Origin: JAJFFW01 sp038531315
Lineage (GTDB): Bacteria > Pseudomonadota > Alphaproteobacteria > Caulobacterales > Parvularculaceae
Direction: 5' to 3'
Length of the DNA: 27,858 bases
NCBI GenBank assembly: GCA_038531315.1
Contig: JBCBBT010000045.1
Location: 1-27,858 of the forward strand
Shown here: piece after piece, positions 23,203 through 27,858 of the stretch
Position numbering within the stretch: position 1 is the first letter of the stretch
Layout of the letters: each line of letters starts with the position of its first letter
Notes under the pieces: model-generated
Databases searched by the model: none
The model's input: the letters and a program-made list of their open reading frames with translations, nothing else
What the model was told of the DNA's origin: nothing
Made by a program: the position numbers and the translations under genes

Positions 23203-23763
23203 ATGCGCCATTTGTTTCTCACTTTTCGGCTATGGATTTTCCTTAAGCGAGGGATTTTGCGTTTTCTGGGCGCAACGCGTTTTGCCCCAATAGCGTGTTT
23301 TGCAATGCTGGCGGGATGCGAGACCACAGCGATTTCAGGCGCGGCGACGCCGGCGGCGACGCAAAGCAGCGGCGAGCAGGACCCTGATGGATTTGTGCTG
23401 ACCCGGATTGGCGATCCGACATTGCCGAAGGGGCGTTGCGGCATGGTGCTGTGGACGCTCGAAGAAACGCGGCCCACGGCGGTGTTGCGCTATGTCGTTG
23501 AAGAAGGCGGCAATATTGCGGTCAACAGCGGCGCGGTTGACCTGACCCGCGTCGGCGCGAGCGGCGCCGAAGCTTTCGGCGTCACCGAAACACAACGTTT
23601 TTCTGACGCTTCTGGAATTTTTTCCGTGACCGTCAGCACGCGTTTCGGTCTTGAATTCAGCAGCGGCGTCTATCTTGAACGCGGTCTTGTGACCGTCGAA
23701 AGCGCCGACGGTTGGCGCAGCGTTACGCCCGTTGCGGGTATCGCTGGTTGCCGCGGTCTTTGA
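23203..23763 (+). CDS. Small lipoprotein of unknown function, downstream of gspN
   Basis: The 186-residue product is not recognised. A lipobox LAGC with Cys39 follows a hydrophobic segment, but the N-terminal part before it is long and basic (Arg2, Arg9, Lys15, Arg16, Arg20). The start could instead be the TTG at 23257, which would give a standard signal peptide (Cys21) with GAGGG just upstream. A GTG at 23200 is also possible. Two cysteines (79 and 183) in the mature part could form a disulfide. The body is mainly beta in pattern. The gene begins within a few bases of the gspN stop, so it probably belongs to the gsp operon. A pilotin-like or envelope-stabilising role is conceivable but not shown. 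Confidence 0.7.
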   Translation: MRHLFLTFRLWIFLKRGILRFLGATRFAPIACFAMLAGCETTAISGAATPAATQSSGEQDPDGFVLTRIGDPTLPKGRCGMVLWTLEETRPTAVLRYVVEEGGNIAVNSGAVDLTRVGASGAEAFGVTETQRFSDASGIFSVTVSTRFGLEFSSGVYLERGLVTVESADGWRSVTPVAGIAGCRGL

Positions 23764-23790
23764 CCGTCATGTATCGCCGGTCATTGATCA

Positions 23791-23807
23791 ATGTTATCTC
23801 ATAACCT
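23791..23807. promoter_or_regulatory. Candidate Zur-like box upstream of the CDF transporter gene
   Basis: ATGTTAT-CTC-ATAACCT is an inverted repeat with a 3-base centre. It differs by one base from ATGTTAT-NNN-ATAACAT, the Zur-type pattern I recall for alphaproteobacteria. It lies 168 bases before the start of a zinc-type cation diffusion facilitator. The distance is large, and Zur more usually represses uptake genes, so the assignment is tentative. Confidence 0.35.
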
Positions 23808-23975
23808 AAGCCAATAAATTTACTGTGTTTATTTCAAATCGGGTCTGTAATTCCCGTGCGAAAATTGCTTTATAGAAGGCGTAGCGAGGCGGCGCCCGTC
23901 AGACTTTGATCCCGCACCCATCGCGTGTCGCCGAAGAAAGAGATAATAAAAAACTTTGAGGTAGCATCGCGTTCC

Positions 23976-25043
23976 ATGTCCGATTGCGGCCACCATCATC
24001 ACCACCACGCTTCCGGCGACGCGAAACGCTTGATCGCCGCCTTCGTCGTCATCGCGACATTCATGGTGGTTGAGGCCGTCGGCGGATTTATTTCCGGCTC
24101 CCTCGCGCTTCTTGCCGACGCAACACACATGATGACCGACGCGCTCGCGCTGGCTTTGGCGGCGAGCGCACAATGGTTCGCTGGGCGGCCCGCCGACGGG
24201 CGGCTGCATTTCGGATATCGGCGCATTCAGGTTCTCGCCGCTTTCGTCAACGGGATCGCGCTTGCGTTTTTGATCGCCTGGATCGTGTTCGAAGCGGTGA
24301 AGCGGTTCTTCTTTGCGCCGCGCGATGTCGATTGGTCGCTGATGCTGTCAATCGCCGTGATCGGATTAATCGCCAATGGCGTCGCTTTTGTCATCCTGCA
24401 TCGCTCACCCAACGAGAACGTAAATATTCGCGGCGCGATGTTGCATGTGGTGAGCGATCTCCTCGGATCGGTTGCGGCGATCATCGCGGCGATTGTGATC
24501 GCGACCACGGGATGGGTGCGCATTGACCCCATCTTGTCGATTATTGTCGCAATCCTGATTGGACGCTCCGCGTGGAAACTGATTGTCGAAACCGGCCACA
24601 TTCTGATGGAAGGCGCGCCCAACAATATCAATCCTGAAAAATTCGTCGCCGGACTGCGCAAGGCGGCGCCGGATGTCATTGACGTCCACAGGCTCAGGAT
24701 CTGGCAGCTCACCCCGGAAGAATCCTACCTGACGATGCATGCCCGGATCGATCCGACATCGTCGGCGCAGGCGGCGTTGGCGGCGGTGAAGAAATATCTC
24801 GAAGATGAACACGGGATCGTCCAGTCCACGATCCAGATCGAGGACAGCGACGCATGTCCTGATCACCGCTGGAGCGAGGCCGATTTCCTTCAGGAGGCGG
24901 CGTGCACAAAGCCCTCTGCGAGAAAGCCCTCTGCGAGAGAGCCCGCTACGGGAGAGCCCGCCGCAGGCCCCGCCGCCGATAGCGGCTACAGCGGCGAGAC
25001 CTCGCCGCAACACGGGCCCCGTCTCGCCTCGGCGCACGACTAG
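23976..25043 (+). CDS. Cation diffusion facilitator (CzcD/ZitB-type Zn2+ efflux transporter)
   Basis: The 355-residue inner-membrane proton-coupled exporter begins with a natural run of six histidines (6-11), common in zinc CDF proteins. Six transmembrane helices are expected between about 18 and 200. The zinc site is given by HxxxD in TM2 (His51, Asp55 in LADATHMMTDALALA) and in TM5 (His157, Asp161 in MLHVVSDLLGS), the Zn/Cd-type signature. A cytoplasmic ferredoxin-like domain with IDVHRLRIWQL follows (about 210-290). The C-terminus has an unusual 45-residue Pro/Ala/Glu tail with four five-residue repeats. The ATG at 23976 is chosen because the product then starts as in ZitB-type proteins; GAGGT lies at 23958-23962, a long spacing. 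A GTG at 23925 is possible. Confidence 0.92.
   Translation: MSDCGHHHHHHASGDAKRLIAAFVVIATFMVVEAVGGFISGSLALLADATHMMTDALALALAASAQWFAGRPADGRLHFGYRRIQVLAAFVNGIALAFLIAWIVFEAVKRFFFAPRDVDWSLMLSIAVIGLIANGVAFVILHRSPNENVNIRGAMLHVVSDLLGSVAAIIAAIVIATTGWVRIDPILSIIVAILIGRSAWKLIVETGHILMEGAPNNINPEKFVAGLRKAAPDVIDVHRLRIWQLTPEESYLTMHARIDPTSSAQAALAAVKKYLEDEHGIVQSTIQIEDSDACPDHRWSEADFLQEAACTKPSARKPSAREPATGEPAAGPAADSGYSGETSPQHGPRLASAHD
24909..24968 (+). repeat. Four 15-bp tandem repeats in the CDF gene 3' end
   Basis: Units 24909-24923 and 24924-24938 are identical (AAGCCCTCTGCGAGA); 24939-24953 and 24954-24968 are diverged copies. They encode KPSAR, KPSAR, EPATG and EPAAG. The repeat extends the protein beyond the usual CDF length. 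Confidence 0.85.
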
Positions 25044-25181
25044 CTTTTCAATCCGCCTTCTCATGCGGCCCCCGAGGCCGAAACCGGCGCAATGCCTGTT
25101 TCCTGTGACGCGCGATTGGCTTAATGCTGGTGGCCACTGCCGCGCGGCGTCCGCCGGCGGGACGCATATCGGATTGTTTCA

Positions 25182-25940
25182 ATGACTGAAATCACGGCCG
25201 CAGTATTGGCGATTGGCGACGAGTTGCTTTCGGGGCGCACGCGCGACGCCAACATTCACCACCTTAGCGGCTGGTTGACCGAGCGTGCGGTCGCCCTGAA
25301 AGAAGCGCGGATCGTCGCCGACGATCTGGACGCCATTGCGAGCGCGCTGAACGCACTGCGCGCGTCGTACGATTACGTCTTCACCTCAGGCGGCATCGGC
25401 CCGACCCATGACGACATCACCGTCGATGCGGTCGCGCAGGCTTTTGGCGTTTCCGTCATCGAGAGCCCCGAAGCGCTCGGCCTAATCGAGGCCTGGTACG
25501 CAAAGCGCGGCGAAGCGGTGACGCCGGCGCGCCGGCGCATGGCGCGCATGCCCGCCGGCGCCATGTTGATCCGCAATCCGGTCACCGGCGCGCCCGGCGT
25601 GCGCATCGAAAATGTATTCGTCATGGCGGGCGTACCGACGATTTTTCAGGGGATGCTCGGCGCCGTAGAGCCCGAGATAAAGGGCGGAACCAAAGTGCAC
25701 TCCCGCGCGGTGACGGCGCCAAACCTGCCCGAGTCGCGTCTCGCCGAGCAACTCGGCGACATCCAGAACGCGCTCATCGGCGTGTCGCTGGGCTCCTATC
25801 CGATTGACGGCGATGAGCTTGGCGTCACCATTGTCGCCCGGTCTGAAAATCCCGAACTTGCCGAAGCGGCGATCGCGTCGGTATCAGCAGCGATCCGCGC
25901 CCTTGGCGTTGAGCCGCAGTCCGGCGACCGCAAAACCTAA
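25182..25940 (+). CDS. CinA-type MoCF-domain protein (competence/damage-inducible protein A family, N-terminal domain only)
   Basis: The 252-residue cytoplasmic protein has a MoaB/MogA-like molybdopterin-binding fold: IGDELLSGRTRDAN at 11-24 and TSGGIGPTHDDIT at 68-80. CinA proteins of this type are linked to pyrophosphatase activity on ADP-ribose or related nucleotides; the second half of full-length CinA, the nicotinamide-nucleotide deamidase, is absent here. Length fits the stand-alone short family common in alphaproteobacteria, so it is not a truncation. The ATG has only a weak ribosome-binding site (GGA near 25171). The stop codon lies 13 bases before the serine dehydratase start, suggesting co-transcription. 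Confidence 0.88.
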   Translation: MTEITAAVLAIGDELLSGRTRDANIHHLSGWLTERAVALKEARIVADDLDAIASALNALRASYDYVFTSGGIGPTHDDITVDAVAQAFGVSVIESPEALGLIEAWYAKRGEAVTPARRRMARMPAGAMLIRNPVTGAPGVRIENVFVMAGVPTIFQGMLGAVEPEIKGGTKVHSRAVTAPNLPESRLAEQLGDIQNALIGVSLGSYPIDGDELGVTIVARSENPELAEAAIASVSAAIRALGVEPQSGDRKT

Positions 25941-25953
25941 GGCGCGCCGAGTT

Positions 25954-27333
25954 GTGCTGAGCATCTTCGATATCTTCAAAATCGGCATCGGGCCCTCGAG
26001 CTCGCATACCGTCGGACCGATGCGGATCGCATTGCGATTTCTGGAAGAAGCGCAAAGCGCAGGCGCGCTCGCGGACCTAAAGCGCCTCAAAATCGACCTG
26101 CATGGGTCTCTGGCATTGACGGGCATTGGTCACGGCACGGATAAAGCGGTGATCCTCGGCCTGATGGGCTTCAAACCCGAAACAACGGATCCGAACGCCG
26201 CGGACGCCGCCTTTGCTGCGGTGAAACGCGACAGGAAGATTACCCTGGCGACGGGCGTCGCGATCGAATTCGATATGACGCGCGATATTGACCTGCGCGG
26301 CGATATCGAACCGACGGTTCATCCAAACGAAATGTGTCTGACCGCCGTCGACGCCGCCGGTAAGACGGCTTTCGCCAACACTTATTACTCCGTTGGCGGC
26401 GGATTTATCGCAAGCGAGAAGCAATTTGCGCTGAAGACGGATGGCGACCTGATCGCGCGGCCGCGCCGGGGGCGTTATCCTTTTGATTCCGCCGCTGCGC
26501 TTTTGAAAATTTGCCGTGACGAGAATATCTCGATTGCCGAGGTGATCCTGCGCAATGAGGATGACATGCGTCCGCGCGCGCAAACCGAACAGCGGCTCGA
26601 TGCGATCTGGGACGCGATGAATATGAGCATCGACAGGGGGCTTGTCACGCGGGGAATGCTCCCGGGCGGACTTGAAGTGACGCGGCGCGCGCCGGCGCTC
26701 TATGACAAGCTAAGCGAGGCGCCGCTCGCCAATGAGCGCGAACAGCTTTTCGACTGGCTCAATGTCTACGCCATGGCCGTCAATGAGGAAAACGCCGCCG
26801 GCGGCAGGGTTGTCACGGCGCCAACCAATGGCGCAGCCGGCATTATTCCGGCGGTGATCCGGCATTATTGCTATGCGGATGATGCGGCGACGCCGGCGCA
26901 TACGCGCCTGTTTCTGGCGACCGCCGCGGGCGTCGGCATGCTCTACAAACAGCGCGCGTCGATTTCGGGCGCAGAGATGGGCTGTCAGGGGGAAGTGGGC
27001 GTCGCCTGTTCGATGGCGGCGGCGGGGCTCGCTGCGGTTTGGGGCGGCGCGCCCGGCCAGATCGAACACGCCGCAGAAATCGGTATGGAACACAATCTTG
27101 GCCTCACCTGTGACCCGGTCGGCGGTCTTGTTCAGATCCCGTGTATCGAGCGCAACGCGATTGGGGCCGTCAAAGCGGTGAACGCGGCGCGGCTGGCGCT
27201 GCGCGCTTCGGAAAGCCACAAGGTCTCGCTCGACCAGGTGATCGAAACCATGCGCCAGACCGGCCTCGACATGTCGAAGAAGTACAAGGAAACAAGCGAG
27301 GGCGGCCTCGCCGTCAACGTCGTTGAATGCTGA
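25954..27333 (+). CDS. sdaA: L-serine ammonia-lyase (L-serine dehydratase), single-chain Fe-S type
   Basis: The 459-residue enzyme converts L-serine to pyruvate and ammonia with a [4Fe-4S] cluster. The N-terminal beta domain starts SIFDIFKIGIGPSSSHTVGPM, the family signature. The alpha domain contains Cys344 (GCQGEVGVACSMAAAG), Cys386 (LTCDPVGG) and Cys397 (IPCIERNA) as cluster ligands, and the chain ends in Cys459. In the Legionella enzyme, as I recall, the C-terminal cysteine also binds the cluster (tail-in-mouth form); the spacing here matches that arrangement with a one-residue shift. The GTG at 25954 is chosen because the product then aligns with E. coli SdaA from residue 2; TAAGG lies at 25938-25942. 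A longer upstream frame overlaps the CinA-type gene and is rejected. Confidence 0.95.
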   Translation: MLSIFDIFKIGIGPSSSHTVGPMRIALRFLEEAQSAGALADLKRLKIDLHGSLALTGIGHGTDKAVILGLMGFKPETTDPNAADAAFAAVKRDRKITLATGVAIEFDMTRDIDLRGDIEPTVHPNEMCLTAVDAAGKTAFANTYYSVGGGFIASEKQFALKTDGDLIARPRRGRYPFDSAAALLKICRDENISIAEVILRNEDDMRPRAQTEQRLDAIWDAMNMSIDRGLVTRGMLPGGLEVTRRAPALYDKLSEAPLANEREQLFDWLNVYAMAVNEENAAGGRVVTAPTNGAAGIIPAVIRHYCYADDAATPAHTRLFLATAAGVGMLYKQRASISGAEMGCQGEVGVACSMAAAGLAAVWGGAPGQIEHAAEIGMEHNLGLTCDPVGGLVQIPCIERNAIGAVKAVNAARLALRASESHKVSLDQVIETMRQTGLDMSKKYKETSEGGLAVNVVEC

Positions 27334-27465
27334 CGCCGGCTGCGCTTGGGCTCACGCTGCGTGGCCCGCCGGTGCATTGACGCTTTTTATGGGCGCCTTC
27401 TGATCTTGCGCCTTTTCAACCCGAAGGCGTCACGCTAGACAAAAAGAGCGCCAACAAGGCCAAAC
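27334..27465 (+). promoter_or_regulatory. Intergenic region before tRNA-Leu, presumed promoter region
   Basis: About 130 bases separate the serine dehydratase gene from the tRNA. TAGACA at 27436-27441 could be a -10 element, but no good -35 partner is seen at the right distance. CGCCTT (27410-27415) and AAGGCG (27424-27429) form a short inverted repeat without a T-run. Confidence 0.3.
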
Positions 27466-27552
27466 GCGGACGTGGTGGAATTGGTAGACACAACAGACTT
27501 AAAATCTGTCGGCGGTAACGCCGTGCCGGTTCAAGTCCGGCCGTCCGCACCA
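27466..27552 (+). tRNA. tRNA-Leu (anticodon UAA)
   Basis: A complete 87-nt tRNA with encoded CCA. The acceptor stem GCGGACG (27466-27472) pairs fully with CGTCCGC (27542-27548); the discriminator base is A27549 and CCA is at 27550-27552. The anticodon stem ACAGA/TCTGT closes the loop CTTAAAA with anticodon TAA at 27500-27502. A long variable arm (GGCGGTAACGCC) makes it a class II tRNA, and the T loop is GTTCAAGTC. It reads UUA and, by wobble, UUG leucine codons. Confidence 0.97.
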
Positions 27553-27639
27553 TAAAATTCAATTTCGATATCGTATCGTCAGTTCGTGATGGGTCGGCGC
27601 AACGGTGTATTTGGCGAACACTACTATGCGCTAGCCGAG

Positions 27640-27858
27640 TTAAGGCTGTCCGTCCGTTATGTTTTTTCTTCCGTGGGCGGCGGCGTTTTCGGGTTGGGGC
27701 GTTTTGCTGACCGCTTCACGGGCGATAACGCCGAGAATGTGGGCGCCGGCGAGGATGACGCCGCGCACCGTGCCGGATATCTTTGAGACGCCGGCGCGTT
27801 TTCGGTAGGAGACGGGGATTTCGCGGTAGCGGACGCCGCGTTTTACGGCGCGCGCCTG
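27640..27858 (-). CDS. Family 2 glycosyltransferase, C-terminal end (partial, runs off the window)
   Basis: This minus-strand frame is open from the window end to a TAA at 27640-27642 and gives the last 72 residues of a protein. RGVRYREIPVSYRKRAG followed by SKISGTVRGVILAG is the typical C-terminal region of GT2 glycosyltransferases related to dolichyl-phosphate mannose synthase, where a (V/I)PV.YR.R.G.SKISGT pattern precedes an amphipathic or membrane segment. The last 25 residues are polar and Lys/Pro-rich. The catalytic domain lies beyond the window, so acceptor and donor cannot be judged. It converges on the tRNA-Leu gene, with 87 bases between. Confidence 0.78.
   Translation of the reverse strand, partial: QARAVKRGVRYREIPVSYRKRAGVSKISGTVRGVILAGAHILGVIAREAVSKTPQPENAAAHGRKNITDGQP

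Noticed and set aside
23761..23783. TGACCG/CGGTCA inverted repeat at the end of the last operon gene
   Set aside because: A 6-bp stem with an 11-base loop and no T-run is not convincing as a terminator.

Overview
The window looks like chromosomal DNA of a GC-rich, Gram-negative alphaproteobacterium. The evidence is a 23S/5S rRNA pair of alphaproteobacterial type, a TonB-dependent outer-membrane receptor, a complete type II secretion system (T2SS) with gspN, and uniform GC-rich codon use. A marine Caulobacterales/Parvularculales-like lineage is my guess; the sequence alone does not settle it.

Layout. Bases 1-1280 hold the 3' third of a 23S rRNA gene, a spacer without tRNA, a 5S rRNA gene and a strong intrinsic terminator. 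Bases 1508-4617 hold housekeeping and metabolic genes: a lipoprotein-anchored SAM methyltransferase, a GabD-type succinate-semialdehyde dehydrogenase (minus strand) and a divergent crotonase lacking both hydratase glutamates. Bases 4641-23763 form one functional block. It contains a prepilin peptidase (gspO, minus strand), a roughly 500-bp divergent control region, a 941-residue lipoprotein made of two large repeats, a TonB-dependent receptor, gspC-D-E-F-G-H-I-J-K-L-M-N in canonical order, and a small lipoprotein. The genes from gspI to gspM are joined by four successive ATGA start/stop overlaps. Bases 23976-27333 hold a His-rich cation diffusion facilitator, a stand-alone CinA-type MoCF domain protein and a one-chain Fe-S L-serine dehydratase. 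The window ends with tRNA-Leu(UAA) and the C-terminus of a family 2 glycosyltransferase running off the edge on the minus strand.

How the parts fit. GspO would process the pseudopilins GspG-K. GspC-F and GspL-M build the inner-membrane platform, ATPase and secretin, which span the envelope. The large lipoprotein and the receptor sit directly upstream in the same orientation, so they may be a T2SS substrate and its outer-membrane partner. Upstream of the lipoprotein lies a phased array of CTGTCRC heptamers (starts 5815, 5837, 5848; an 11-bp period with one degenerate unit) that has the layout of a PhoB box. The main hypothesis is therefore a phosphate-starvation-controlled surface lipoprotein/TonB receptor/T2SS locus. 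The genes and heptamers are seen directly; their functional linkage is inference.
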